From assembly GCF_017355785.1 (NCBI RefSeq), contig NZ_JAFEWE010000018.1, positions 1 to 64,000 of the forward strand: a DNA stretch of 64,000 nt, read 5' to 3'. Of the stretch, positions 9,275 to 18,095 are shown one piece after another; the first letter of the stretch is position 1, and the number at the start of each line of letters is the position of its first letter. The stretch is from Desertivirga arenae. GTDB taxonomy: Bacteria; Bacteroidota; Bacteroidia; Sphingobacteriales; Sphingobacteriaceae. The notes under the pieces were generated by a model. It was not told the origin of the DNA. It ran no database searches and saw nothing but the letters and a program-made list of their open reading frames with translations. A program made the translations under genes and the position numbers.

Positions 9275-10159
9275 CTATACGTCCTGCAAGACTTGTTCTT
9301 CCATAAAAAAATCGGAGGAGATACCGTAGTAGCTGAATAAATCATTTATTACCGTGTCATTTTCTCCATTTGCAATGTTCCTGGTAGTCAGTTGCTCTGC
9401 ATTTGAACCACTGATAGAGACTAAGGATTGATTAGAGGAACTTGCAATTGAAAATACCTGCGTATTACTTCTAATAGCCATAACCTTTAACCAAAGATCA
9501 TCTGCATGCAAAGCCATTTGTTTCAGCCTTTCTTTATCGAAAACGTCAGCATGTAAAGCGTTAGGTGGGTATAAAACACCGCATACTCCTAAAGCAATTA
9601 AGAGATGCGAAGGCTTCGAACTGAACTTGTAAACAGGCCATTTAATATAAGTAGCAAGCCTAGAATGTTCCCAAACAATAGACCGGGTCATCGACGCACA
9701 GATCGCATCAGGATATTTTACATGTCCTTTTTTCAAGTTCTCAATTAAGTTCGAAGGGTAAATTTTATCATCATCAACGGTGATGATATTAGCCTTCGGA
9801 AAAGCCTTCATTGCAAAATAATATTTGTTATGAGGTTTGAGGTTATCTTCTACAAATACAATTTGCAGGCCTCTTTTTTTCAAGCTAGTAAGACTTTCAG
9901 GTAGAACATCTTCATGGGCAAACTCATCCCGGGCCAGATACAAGATCAGACCATCAGGCTTCTCGCTTTGTCGTAGTATAGATTCTATAACGAGCCATAA
10001 TTTCTTAATACGAGAGGGCTTAGAGGTTAGTGTTACAACCGTTACCCCATTCCTATTCAGATCATCGCTTATTATTATTTTAGCAAAGGGCGACCACCTT
10101 GTACAAGAGTACAAGAGGGTCGCCCAAAGATTTAAAAAAAAATTTTTGAGATCATTCAT
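9275..10159 (-). CDS. GT-A-like glycosyltransferase, paralogue of the poly-G glycosyltransferase
   Basis: A 294-residue protein with a GT-A-like layout: VVTLTSKPSRI near residue 41, ESILRQSEKPDGLILYL, then a metal-binding DDD triad at 129-131 (ANIITVDDDKIYP). A conserved HADDLWLKVMAIR lies further on. The same signposts occur in the same order in the protein at 26095-27030, so the two are clear paralogues. At the position of the poly-G tract in that gene, this one has ALGVCGVLYPPN with no homopolymer. It probably adds a sugar to the repeat unit; donor and acceptor are unknown. Start is ATG at 10159. The 5' end of the gene carries a strong inverted repeat (10088-10125). Confidence 0.85.
   Translation of the reverse strand: MNDLKNFFLNLWATLLYSCTRWSPFAKIIISDDLNRNGVTVVTLTSKPSRIKKLWLVIESILRQSEKPDGLILYLARDEFAHEDVLPESLTSLKKRGLQIVFVEDNLKPHNKYYFAMKAFPKANIITVDDDKIYPSNLIENLKKGHVKYPDAICASMTRSIVWEHSRLATYIKWPVYKFSSKPSHLLIALGVCGVLYPPNALHADVFDKERLKQMALHADDLWLKVMAIRSNTQVFSIASSSNQSLVSISGSNAEQLTTRNIANGENDTVINDLFSYYGISSDFFMEEQVLQDV
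10088..10125. repeat. 38-bp symmetric inverted repeat inside the 5' end of a glycosyltransferase gene
   Basis: Outer arms GGGCGACC/GGTCGCCC (8 bp) and inner arms TTGTAC/GTACAA (6 bp) are perfect, separated by a 3x3 internal mismatch, with a 4-base loop. It lies about 12 to 24 codons into the coding sequence, so the mRNA could fold strongly near the start. Confidence 0.7.
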
Positions 10160-10185
10160 TTGAGAGCGTTAATATTGGGAGTCCT

Positions 10186-12276
10186 CTATGGATAAACCAG
10201 TAGAGATCCGGCCCTGTTTCCGGTAGCTCCGGTATACCAGTTTGTAGAGTTAACACCACCTGAAGTTACCCAATCTGAGAATTTCAGGAATGCTCTTGTC
10301 ATTGATCTACCAGATTTAGTATATGGAATCTCAGATGGAACTTCAACAGCCCATGTTAAATTTGCTGCTGCACGACCACCATTACTTAAGTAATACTTAC
10401 CTGTAGCTACAGAAGAACCATCATCTTCAGTACCAAATCTTCCTGTGTTCGCTAATACAGTAGGTCTGCGGTTAGAAAGATGAGTTTCTACGTTTCTTCT
10501 ATCATTGGTAATAATAAACGGAGATATTTTGTTGAAATCAGCAACAGAAATAGGTGTTTTAAACCTTACTGTAAATGAAAATCTTTCTACAGGTCTGGTA
10601 ATAGCACCGTCACCGGTGTTATTCACCACATTTCCTCCCATTATTGTACTAGCGGCAGTAAATACTTTCACAACAACATCTTTCGTATGGCCAGATTCAA
10701 CGGCGTAAGTCCGGCTAGTGGTTGTATTCGAATTTACATTAGCAAGGTTATAATTATTTACAACCTGTACATTATTTGGAGAAACATCAGGGATCATCAC
10801 ACCAAAGCTGTTGTTCAACTGCGCAGACAAAGCCTTCAGATCAAACGTAAAGCTGATATCCGTTACCTTTCCGGTTTCATCTAAATAGCCAGTGTAATTA
10901 TGGTTGATAACCAAGTCGTTCATATCAAAGTCGCCAAGTCTAGGCCAGCAATCTTCAAACAACAATGTTCCTTTCAAGTTTTTGCCAGGGAAGAAAACAT
11001 AATCCTTATCAGTACGTGGAACGTCTGGTAGCTTAGGGTAATCCTTCGTTGGAATTGCCTCGTTAGGTGTCCAGCTTGCAAAAAATGCTACATCGGAGTA
11101 ATCTGCGTCAGTTCCATCTTCAATAGCCCATACGATCTTATTGGTTGTCTGGTCATATAATACAACCATACGCTCTGTAATACCAGCCATATTACCAGAA
11201 GTTCCTGCTGCATTGAACCTCTTATCTGAATAATAGGTTGTCCGTGCAGTTCTGATAGTTCCAGGAGTATTAATATCAGTACTAGGAATAAATCCATTAG
11301 CGATAATGAAGAAACCTACTGTGGTTCCTGGATTGAAAGATCCATCAGCATTCGGGCCTTGCAGCTTTACAGTTTGCCCGGCAACTAAACCGCTGTAATC
11401 AGAAATCGCACTTCTGGATGTACTAGGAAAAACATATCCCTTATTTACAATTGCTGCAGGAGAAGCAGGAGGATTATTACTATCATACCAGTAGTAACCA
11501 AGAGTATTGCGGTATGTAGAAGTTGCAAACATGAAAGAGATCGAGATATCCGCAGTCTGACCCGGCTTTAGATCTAATACAATGTTTCTTGGAATCGAAG
11601 TGTTCAATAAAGCTGGATTCACCTTAGTCTTATAAGGAACTGCCGTTTGAAATCTCTTCACGAACATTCCACTTACATAGTACGGGTCGATAAGATAATT
11701 AGGATATCCAACATTGTTCCAGGTACGAGCAACTGCACTAGTGCTTGCCGATCCACCTGAAATACTCATTACTTTATTCGATAATTTCAAACTTGAAAGC
11801 GTTTTATTTTTAGCAACAGCAGCATCCGCACTGTATTGCAATTTAAAGCCGCTTGCAGTTCTATTTAACTCAAACACTTCAGGAATTCCTAAAGACTTAG
11901 ATAACAGGTAAATTTTTTCTACATAGGTTGGAACTTTGATTTCTGAATTGTACTGTCCGTTCTTGTTCAAAGTAAAGCTTGAAATCATCTGAATTGAATC
12001 AAGCACAGCAGGATCATCAAGACTAGCTGTTGGATCTTCAAGATACACTTCGAATTGAGCACCTTCATAAGGTGTTTTACCCAACAATAGGACTTCTGCA
12101 CTTAAAGGTTGTGATTCGGAGGTTGCATAAGAAAACTTATCCGGCACCACCATCGTTGCAAAATCCACACCGCCCTCTTCCTCAGAGGTGGTCTGACTCT
12201 CGTTCTTCTTACACGAGGATAATAAAGCTATTGCCAGTATTGGAATAGCTAATAAGGTTTTGTTCATGGAACGCAT
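10186..12276 (-). CDS. LruC-domain surface lipoprotein (DUF4842-type C-terminal)
   Basis: A 696-residue protein with a lipoprotein signal: hydrophobic IPILAIALLSSC with the lipid-attachment cysteine at residue 22, followed by KKNES. The centre carries the LruC/DUF4114-like core, marked by LFEDCWPRLGDFDMND near residues 437-452. The C-terminal part (NNVQVVN, then RPVERFSFTVRF, then FIITNDRRNVETHL, ending in a DWVTSGG region) is the DUF4842-like portion typical of Bacteroidota LruC proteins. These are exported lipoproteins of unknown biochemical role, often found near surface-structure genes. It is 27 bp upstream of the glycosyltransferase at 9275-10159 and probably co-transcribed with it. Start is ATG at 12276; an in-frame ATG at 12267 is equally plausible. 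Confidence 0.85.
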   Translation of the reverse strand: MRSMNKTLLAIPILAIALLSSCKKNESQTTSEEEGGVDFATMVVPDKFSYATSESQPLSAEVLLLGKTPYEGAQFEVYLEDPTASLDDPAVLDSIQMISSFTLNKNGQYNSEIKVPTYVEKIYLLSKSLGIPEVFELNRTASGFKLQYSADAAVAKNKTLSSLKLSNKVMSISGGSASTSAVARTWNNVGYPNYLIDPYYVSGMFVKRFQTAVPYKTKVNPALLNTSIPRNIVLDLKPGQTADISISFMFATSTYRNTLGYYWYDSNNPPASPAAIVNKGYVFPSTSRSAISDYSGLVAGQTVKLQGPNADGSFNPGTTVGFFIIANGFIPSTDINTPGTIRTARTTYYSDKRFNAAGTSGNMAGITERMVVLYDQTTNKIVWAIEDGTDADYSDVAFFASWTPNEAIPTKDYPKLPDVPRTDKDYVFFPGKNLKGTLLFEDCWPRLGDFDMNDLVINHNYTGYLDETGKVTDISFTFDLKALSAQLNNSFGVMIPDVSPNNVQVVNNYNLANVNSNTTTSRTYAVESGHTKDVVVKVFTAASTIMGGNVVNNTGDGAITRPVERFSFTVRFKTPISVADFNKISPFIITNDRRNVETHLSNRRPTVLANTGRFGTEDDGSSVATGKYYLSNGGRAAANLTWAVEVPSEIPYTKSGRSMTRAFLKFSDWVTSGGVNSTNWYTGATGNRAGSLLVYP

Positions 12277-12312
12277 CGTTGTTTATTTGTGTTATTTATT
12301 TTTTTTAATTGC

Positions 12313-12942
12313 TTAACTAGAAAGACGTACTCTTCCTGGAACTCCGACGATTTTTGAATCTGCCGTAACATTTTCAACTAACATCGCCTGGCCTCCAATT
12401 ACAGCCCCATCTCCAACTATTATATTCTGCCGGCTCGCTGCACCTATTCCCACATCTACCCCTTTTCCTATCTTGGTGTGTCCGCCCAAATTAACCCCTG
12501 GCGCCAGGCTTGTACATTCTCCGATACTGCAATTATGGCCAATCGCGCTATTCATATTTATTACAACAAAATCCTGAATATCACAACCATAATTGATAGA
12601 CGCGCCGGGATAGACAATACTCCCAACCCCTATCACTGTACCCCTTGATATCCAGGCATTCCTCGATATCAGGGTTGGAAAACTTAAGCCTTTGTTAGCC
12701 TTGAGCTTTTCTATTATTTTAATCTTAATTTTCGGAAATGCTATTCCTATAACAACTGCTAGATTTTCCCTTTTCTGCAATAGATCTACCGGACCCAAAA
12801 CTTTGTATCCAAAAATTTCTGTCCCCTGCTTCTTTGGATCATCATCTACAAATCCTAAAAGATTAAGGTCACCAGAATATTCCTCAAGATTTAACGCTAT
12901 GTGTCCCCCAACACTTCCAGCGCCTACAATTATCAGGTCCAT
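12313..12942 (-). CDS. PglD-like sugar N-acetyltransferase (left-handed beta-helix)
   Basis: A roughly 209-residue protein with an N-terminal nucleotide-sugar-binding Rossmann part (DLIIVGAGSVGG, then LLGFVDDDP) and a C-terminal hexapeptide-repeat left-handed beta helix. The segment SAIGHNCSIGECTSLAPG matches the PglD/NeuD family, whose histidine acts as catalytic base. These enzymes acetylate a UDP-4-amino sugar with acetyl-CoA. The open frame begins at a TTG (12948), but the ATG at 12942 fits the family start. Together with the PglE-like aminotransferase and PglF-like dehydratase in this window it would complete UDP-di-N-acetylbacillosamine-type synthesis. A 130-bp gap separates it from the sugar transferase upstream. 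Confidence 0.88.
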   Translation of the reverse strand: MDLIIVGAGSVGGHIALNLEEYSGDLNLLGFVDDDPKKQGTEIFGYKVLGPVDLLQKRENLAVVIGIAFPKIKIKIIEKLKANKGLSFPTLISRNAWISRGTVIGVGSIVYPGASINYGCDIQDFVVINMNSAIGHNCSIGECTSLAPGVNLGGHTKIGKGVDVGIGAASRQNIIVGDGAVIGGQAMLVENVTADSKIVGVPGRVRLSS

Positions 12943-13072
12943 CAGCAAAACTCATCAATGGCCAGTGGGCCAATATTTCTCATGTATTCGATCAGTAAAA
13001 AACGTTTGTTACATATTTTTTACTTTTTCAAAAACAATATCACTACTCGGCTGTAAAGGTAAAAAATTTTCT

Positions 13073-13678
13073 CTAATTATTCCCGGTGAATCTAGGCATC
13101 GGGACTTCATTTGAACTATTGATATCACTTGCCTTTAAAACCTTTAAAACTGTCATAATCAGTATATTGAAATCAACAGCCAGCGACATATTATCTACAT
13201 ACCAAACGTCTAAAGCAAACTTTTGCTCCCAGCTTATACTATTCCTTCCATTAACCTGAGCCCAGCCGGTAATTCCTGGTTTCACCTCGTTCCGGCGTTT
13301 TTGAAAATCACTATATAATGGTAAATAATCCATCAGCAGTGGCCGGGGGCCTATTAAACTCATATCCCCTTTCATAACATTGAGTAATTGAGGCAATTCA
13401 TCTATCGATAGCTTTCTTACCAGTTTGCCGACAGCAGTTAACCTGTCTTTATCCGGAAGTAATCTGCCGTTTTTGTCCCGGGCATCCCTCATCGTTTTAA
13501 ATTTAACAATGAAGAAGGGTTTACCATGAAGTCCTGGTCTCTGCTGAAAGAAAAAAGCATCGCCATTATTAACTATCTTAAGGATGATGTAGGTCACTAA
13601 AACCAGTGGCGAAGTTAAGATCAACACCAACAGGGCTATAAACAGATCAAATATGCGTTTTAGGAAAAATCTATACAT
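13073..13678 (-). CDS. PglC-like initiating phosphoglycosyl transferase
   Basis: A small monotopic sugar-phosphate transferase of about 201 residues. The N-terminal re-entrant membrane helix (MYRFFLKRIFDLFIALLVLI) is followed by FFQQRPGLHGKPFFIVKFKTM. The catalytic Asp-Glu pair is in LSIDELPQLLNVM, followed by SLIGPRPLL and PGITGWAQVNGRNSISWE. These are diagnostic of the PglC/WcaJ C-terminal family, which moves a phospho-sugar from UDP to undecaprenyl phosphate and starts the repeat unit. The short form without a large N-terminal domain resembles PglC. An in-frame ATG at 13708 would overlap the upstream gene; the ATG at 13678 fits the family start. Confidence 0.92.
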   Translation of the reverse strand: MYRFFLKRIFDLFIALLVLILTSPLVLVTYIILKIVNNGDAFFFQQRPGLHGKPFFIVKFKTMRDARDKNGRLLPDKDRLTAVGKLVRKLSIDELPQLLNVMKGDMSLIGPRPLLMDYLPLYSDFQKRRNEVKPGITGWAQVNGRNSISWEQKFALDVWYVDNMSLAVDFNILIMTVLKVLKASDINSSNEVPMPRFTGNN

Positions 13679-13688
13679 TTCTATTAAT

Positions 13689-14930
13689 CTATTGCCTCTT
13701 CCATTCATTTTTATAGATCGGTCTCTTACCAGACTTCTGAGGCTTAATATCCTCTACCATAAGAATATCTACAATTGCTTTTACTCCAAGTACCTTCAAA
13801 AGGTTCCCTTTAATCTCGTCTAATATCTGTACCGGGATCTGGGTCCCAGATTTAACCCGAAGTTCATAGTGCTTTTCCCCAACCTGGGCGAATTGGAATT
13901 GATTATAAAAATTTCTTTCTGTTAAAGGCTTATGAATTAAAGGTCCGAGGGAAAGTGCAGCAATAGAATTACCCTCCGCGTTATAGATCATCTCGGTAGT
14001 CCTTCCCGAGATAGCACTTAGAGACATCAATTGTCCTTCCTTGTATTCGTGAGCAACCGCTATATCGCCGGTATCGTAACGTACTATCGGAACAAGATCA
14101 GCCTTTAGATCTGTAACTACAACCTTACCCGCTTCTCCCGCTGCCACCGGAAGATTATCATCCCCTAAAATTTCGACCAGAACATTATACCTATTGGTAT
14201 AATAAACCCCACCAAACTCCCTTTGCTGAGCAATTAAACCTACTTCTTCATTACTATACCGGTCAGTTACCCTGCATCCAAAAGCCCTTTTAATAAATTT
14301 CCGCTTTGTTTCGTCCGTTGGTTCAGACGTGAATATTATAGCATTTACAGGATGATCAATCTTGTTTTCAGCTATATAAGCAGCCAGTTCGTAAACAACT
14401 GATGGAAATCCTATAATAACTTTTATTTGCTGGTCGCAAAGCAGTTTAACAGTTTCAGCAATCTGTTGTTCCGAAAGGTCTTTAGGAACAAAGCGATATT
14501 CATTCCTCAAAAACTGCCACCATTTTGGTTTCTCTTTTGCAGCGATAAGAAGAAATGGATCTCCAAGGGAATAGCCTGCAATTTCATTAAAATAGGCAAA
14601 GGAAGCAGTTCTGATACCAGCTCTTTCTTTAGAATATGGCAATTTAAATGGCTCTCCATACGAGCCACCAGTGTAAGCATAGGAATGAATGCTGGAAGGG
14701 TTTACACCAGGCAATCTACCAGAAATATCCTTCTTTGTCATCAAGGGCAAAGAATTCCATTCATTATAATTATATCCCCATTTAGACAAGTATATCTGAA
14801 TGTCCTCTTTCTTAATAAGACTCGCATACGTATGTGCATCCCTGATCTTTTTAAGGTGATCATTTATGGATGTGCCAACTACACCTGCGTAGGCATGAAA
14901 TAAAAGTTTAGAAATTATCCTTCTGATCAT
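13689..14930 (-). CDS. CapK/PaaK-like adenylate-forming enzyme
   Basis: A 413-residue member of the ANL superfamily close to CapK and phenylacetate-CoA ligase. Visible motifs are the glycine/serine-rich nucleotide loop AYTGGSYGEPF (about residues 85-95), a central RYSNEEVGLIA near 224, and RYDTGD near 284, which holds the ribose-binding aspartate. A basic C-terminal segment (QKSGKRPIYKNEW) corresponds to the region with the catalytic lysine. Such enzymes adenylate a carboxylate. In polysaccharide loci the substrate is usually unknown and may be an acyl or amino-acid group used to decorate the sugar. The gene overlaps its upstream neighbour by ATGA (14927-14930), implying translational coupling. 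Start is ATG. Confidence 0.85.
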   Translation of the reverse strand: MIRRIISKLLFHAYAGVVGTSINDHLKKIRDAHTYASLIKKEDIQIYLSKWGYNYNEWNSLPLMTKKDISGRLPGVNPSSIHSYAYTGGSYGEPFKLPYSKERAGIRTASFAYFNEIAGYSLGDPFLLIAAKEKPKWWQFLRNEYRFVPKDLSEQQIAETVKLLCDQQIKVIIGFPSVVYELAAYIAENKIDHPVNAIIFTSEPTDETKRKFIKRAFGCRVTDRYSNEEVGLIAQQREFGGVYYTNRYNVLVEILGDDNLPVAAGEAGKVVVTDLKADLVPIVRYDTGDIAVAHEYKEGQLMSLSAISGRTTEMIYNAEGNSIAALSLGPLIHKPLTERNFYNQFQFAQVGEKHYELRVKSGTQIPVQILDEIKGNLLKVLGVKAIVDILMVEDIKPQKSGKRPIYKNEWKRQ

Positions 14931-16039
14931 AGCAACGAGCTAAACTCTTTTGAACTCATAAACTCAACATCCGGCCATCTTTTAACTACTGCAAACAAGA
15001 GATTGTCCAATTCATTGATACCATGCTTCCTGTTCGCTTCATTCAATCCCCCCACAAAATTCACCCGGTGTGTTCCTACAACAGCGGCTTTTCCACATAA
15101 AAATGCGCCTTGTATCTGGCTTAACACGTGAGATATTCCTTTGTATGAGCCTTCGGAAGGCTCGAAATTACAATTGCGAACATAGTACTTCAGCCCCTCT
15201 GAGCTTTCCTGACCAGTTACATAATTTTTGTGCTCATACGCCCCACGCTCATTCCTCTCCAAACGTTTATGAGGAACAGCATTGAAACGTATTCCCTTTT
15301 CAATCAATGTTGAGTTAAGGGAAGGTACAAAGACAGCATTCGGTGCATTGAAAACATCGGGCGAGCATTTAAAGCCAGCCTTAAAAATATCTATTCCCTC
15401 CTCCAGAGAACGCTTCAGACCTTGCAAACCCGATTCTGATTCAATGTAAAAGTTTGGCCTGAAATCCCTGGCCTGTGCAGGGAAACCTGCGGGAGAAAAA
15501 GAAGCATACTCATTCTCGAATGCGATATGTATCCTCTTGTCATCCATCCGCAAAGCTTTCAACCAAAGCTCCGTAGCGATATGCTCTCTTCCATGAAATT
15601 GAGGTACAAATAAATTAGCAGTAATACCCTGTTTCCAAGTATTCATCATGTTAGTACTGCCATAACGTCCGTATGTTTCTTCGAAGGTTTCATACTCGTA
15701 TACCTGATAGCCATTTTCTTTAATCCTGCCAAAGTCGGGGTTTGCCATATTGCAGAAAGGACTTATTACAGCCTTTCTTCCGCGCTGATCAGTATGCTTA
15801 CTTAAAACATTGAACAAAGCTTCAAGATCCTCACTCCGTTCCAGTGCGTCGTTCCTTCCATACCTGCTTTTATCAACTGGAATTCCAGCTGCTACTAAAT
15901 TTGCAAAAGCTTTTTTGGAAGGCATCCGGATACTTCCCCAGTCGTCTGCTTCTATTACAAGAATTTTTCTTCCAATCCTTTTTCCTGGAATATTTTTAAA
16001 AACAGAGACTAATGAACGCTTTAACGATTGAAAATTCAT
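14927..16039 (-). CDS. NodB-like polysaccharide deacetylase family protein, copy 1
   Basis: About 370 residues. It has a basic N-terminus, then IEADDWGSIRMPS (DDW at residues 32-34), a middle segment FCNMANPDF, and QFHGREH near 145-151, an H-x-x-x-H pattern like the second metal-binding motif of NodB-type deacetylases. It ends with VGTHRVNFVGG and DVEFMSSKEF. The layout suggests a divergent carbohydrate esterase/deacetylase fold; the reaction is inferred. It is paralogous to the protein at 21480-22613. The frame can start at GTG 16042, overlapping the stop of the upstream gene, or at ATG 16039, which I prefer. It is coupled to the CapK-like gene downstream by a 4-bp overlap. Confidence 0.78.
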   Translation of the reverse strand: MNFQSLKRSLVSVFKNIPGKRIGRKILVIEADDWGSIRMPSKKAFANLVAAGIPVDKSRYGRNDALERSEDLEALFNVLSKHTDQRGRKAVISPFCNMANPDFGRIKENGYQVYEYETFEETYGRYGSTNMMNTWKQGITANLFVPQFHGREHIATELWLKALRMDDKRIHIAFENEYASFSPAGFPAQARDFRPNFYIESESGLQGLKRSLEEGIDIFKAGFKCSPDVFNAPNAVFVPSLNSTLIEKGIRFNAVPHKRLERNERGAYEHKNYVTGQESSEGLKYYVRNCNFEPSEGSYKGISHVLSQIQGAFLCGKAAVVGTHRVNFVGGLNEANRKHGINELDNLLFAVVKRWPDVEFMSSKEFSSLL

Positions 16040-16041
16040 CA

Positions 16042-17169
16042 CTATTTGTCTAAGTACTCTCCATAAACCTGATCCATAAATGCCAGAGAATTTTCGATTG
16101 AAAATAATTTCATCTTCTCCGCACTTCTGTCTCCGAACGTTCTCGCCAGATTTCTATCGATGTACAGCTTACTTACGTAATTAATAAATTGCTGTATATT
16201 CTCCTGTTCGAACAGGAATCCATTCACATTATGTTCTATCATTTCCTTATGCCCACGATCCTCGGTCGCAACCACCGGAATTCGGCAGAACATTGCCTCT
16301 GCCAATGCTAAGCCTAAGCCTTCATGTTTGCTGGCAGAAATACTAAGGTCTGTTATGGCAAGTAGCTGATCGATGTCTTTGCGGAAGCCCAGAAATTCTA
16401 CATGATCCGAAAGCCCGTGTTTTGCAACAAAATCTTTCATATCCTGAAGCAATACACCAGAGCCGGCAAACAATACTTTCACAGTAGGAATAAAATTTCT
16501 CAACTCCAGCAATGCTTTCAAAACGAAAATATGATTTTTTCTTTTTATAAAATTAGCAGCATATAGCAGGATAAAACTGTCAGGACTATAGCCCGCTGAG
16601 CGCTTCAACGGAGCTTTATCCCCAAGTTCGGTATGGTCAAAACGAGAAGTGTCAATTCCAATACCTCTCATATAACGTGTTTTCCCAGCCCTGAAATCCT
16701 GCTCTGCAACATCATAATCCTCCTTATTAATGGTAATGAGAACATCCGTGTACCTGGATAGATATTTTTCTACGGAATAGAACAACAACCATGAAAGCAA
16801 CGGTCCTCCCTTATAGAAATGGAAGCCATGAGATGTGTACATCACAATCGTTCCCTTTTTCCGCGCTCCCCTTGCTGCTAACCTGGTAATAGCTGAAGGT
16901 ATTGGGGTATGGCAATGTATAATATCGTACTTACCCTTATCAATAATATTTTTGAGCTGTTTGTATGCAGAAAAAAGTTGAGTGGTAAAAAGGGTACGCT
17001 TAAACGGAAGATTAAAGGTATTGTGTGTATGCGGTACTATTCCATCTCCCCGAACTTCCACTGCCACATCAATCACACATCCTTGAGATTCAAGAAGTTT
17101 GAAGTAGGGCAGATGGAAAACCTGCAAATGAATATCAGAAGTTGCAACAATAAGTATACGTTTACCCAC
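16042..17169 (-). CDS. Glycosyltransferase family 4 (EpsD-like)
   Basis: A 375-residue GT-B glycosyltransferase. The N-terminal donor/acceptor half includes KYDIIHCHTPIPSAI and VMYTSHGFHFYKGGP. The C-terminal half has LLYAANFIKRKNHIF and the GT4 signature SISASKHEGLGLALAEAM with the conserved glutamates. The SHGFHFYKG segment is typical of EpsD/WecA-associated GT4 enzymes that extend undecaprenyl-linked sugars. Start is GTG at 17169, with no in-frame ATG nearby. The stop lies 2 bp before the ATG of the next gene, so the two are tightly coupled. Confidence 0.9.
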   Translation of the reverse strand: MGKRILIVATSDIHLQVFHLPYFKLLESQGCVIDVAVEVRGDGIVPHTHNTFNLPFKRTLFTTQLFSAYKQLKNIIDKGKYDIIHCHTPIPSAITRLAARGARKKGTIVMYTSHGFHFYKGGPLLSWLLFYSVEKYLSRYTDVLITINKEDYDVAEQDFRAGKTRYMRGIGIDTSRFDHTELGDKAPLKRSAGYSPDSFILLYAANFIKRKNHIFVLKALLELRNFIPTVKVLFAGSGVLLQDMKDFVAKHGLSDHVEFLGFRKDIDQLLAITDLSISASKHEGLGLALAEAMFCRIPVVATEDRGHKEMIEHNVNGFLFEQENIQQFINYVSKLYIDRNLARTFGDRSAEKMKLFSIENSLAFMDQVYGEYLDK

Positions 17170-17198
17170 TCTACCAGAAATTAATAGCCATCATACAA

Positions 17199-18095
17199 TT
17201 AATACTTTTCCTGCCCCTGCAAGATATTAAAGAGTCTTCTAACACGATTGAATTCAGCAAGCTGAGCTATTGTAGGATTAATGCCTCTCCGGTTAACAAA
17301 AAATTCTGTTCCGGTAAAAGGCAGCAGAAAGAACATGATCAATGTTTTAAGAAGGGCAACCAGTATTGTTTTGGCCGCCACTACAGGGGTTTTAGCTAGT
17401 AGCGCCATGTTCCGGTTTATAATAAGCAGGTTTGTTTTTAAGATCTTTTTACCAGTAACTGATACAAACTCAGAATAGTAATAAAGAACCTCCCCTGCAA
17501 TCATATACTTCCTGCCATCAAGGTACCGGATAAAAAAATCAGTATCCTGAGCCAATTTCATCGACTTGTTGTAAGTAATAGCTTTTGCAAGGTGCAGCCT
17601 CACTATTGATGGCGCATGGGGAGCATCATACTTTCCTGCCACTTCTACCTGTCGTACGCAATCTGTTTTTGCCGGATTGGCTCCTCTTACCTTTAGCAAT
17701 TCAAATTTCCCGTCGTAGGAGCCCATGCCGCAGCTTACCAGATCGAGATCAGGGTTTTCTAAAAATAGCCGGATCTGCTTTTCAAGCTTTTCAGGATGAA
17801 AAAAATCATCTGCATCAAGAAATGCGAGAAAATCGCCTTCTGCTGCATCTAACGCTGCCTGACGGGCATAGGGCCTGCCCTGATTTTTCTCAAAGTGAAT
17901 CACCTTAAAACGATCATCCTTCAGGCTATCCAGGTATAATCTGGTACCGTCTGTTGATCCATCATTTACAATATAACAGACCCAGTTCTCATAGGTCTGA
18001 TGCAAAAGACTTTTAACGGCAAGTTCGATGGTCTTTTCGCCATTATAAACCGGCATCATAACCGCAACAAGCGGATTGGTTGACAATAAAGGCAT
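17199..18095 (-). CDS. Glycosyltransferase family 2
   Basis: A 298-residue GT-A enzyme. It has VAVMMPVYNGEKTIELAV at the N-terminus, the nucleotide-binding IVNDGSTDGT, and the DxD-type FLAFLDADDFFHPEKL near residues 90-105. The late acidic motif is LAQDTDFFIRYL. A hydrophobic segment near 240-262 may associate with the membrane. It acts at the cytoplasmic face in repeat-unit assembly; the sugar is unknown. Its ATG overlaps the TAA of the upstream GT4 gene by one base (18095). Confidence 0.9.
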   Translation of the reverse strand: MPLLSTNPLVAVMMPVYNGEKTIELAVKSLLHQTYENWVCYIVNDGSTDGTRLYLDSLKDDRFKVIHFEKNQGRPYARQAALDAAEGDFLAFLDADDFFHPEKLEKQIRLFLENPDLDLVSCGMGSYDGKFELLKVRGANPAKTDCVRQVEVAGKYDAPHAPSIVRLHLAKAITYNKSMKLAQDTDFFIRYLDGRKYMIAGEVLYYYSEFVSVTGKKILKTNLLIINRNMALLAKTPVVAAKTILVALLKTLIMFFLLPFTGTEFFVNRRGINPTIAQLAEFNRVRRLFNILQGQEKY

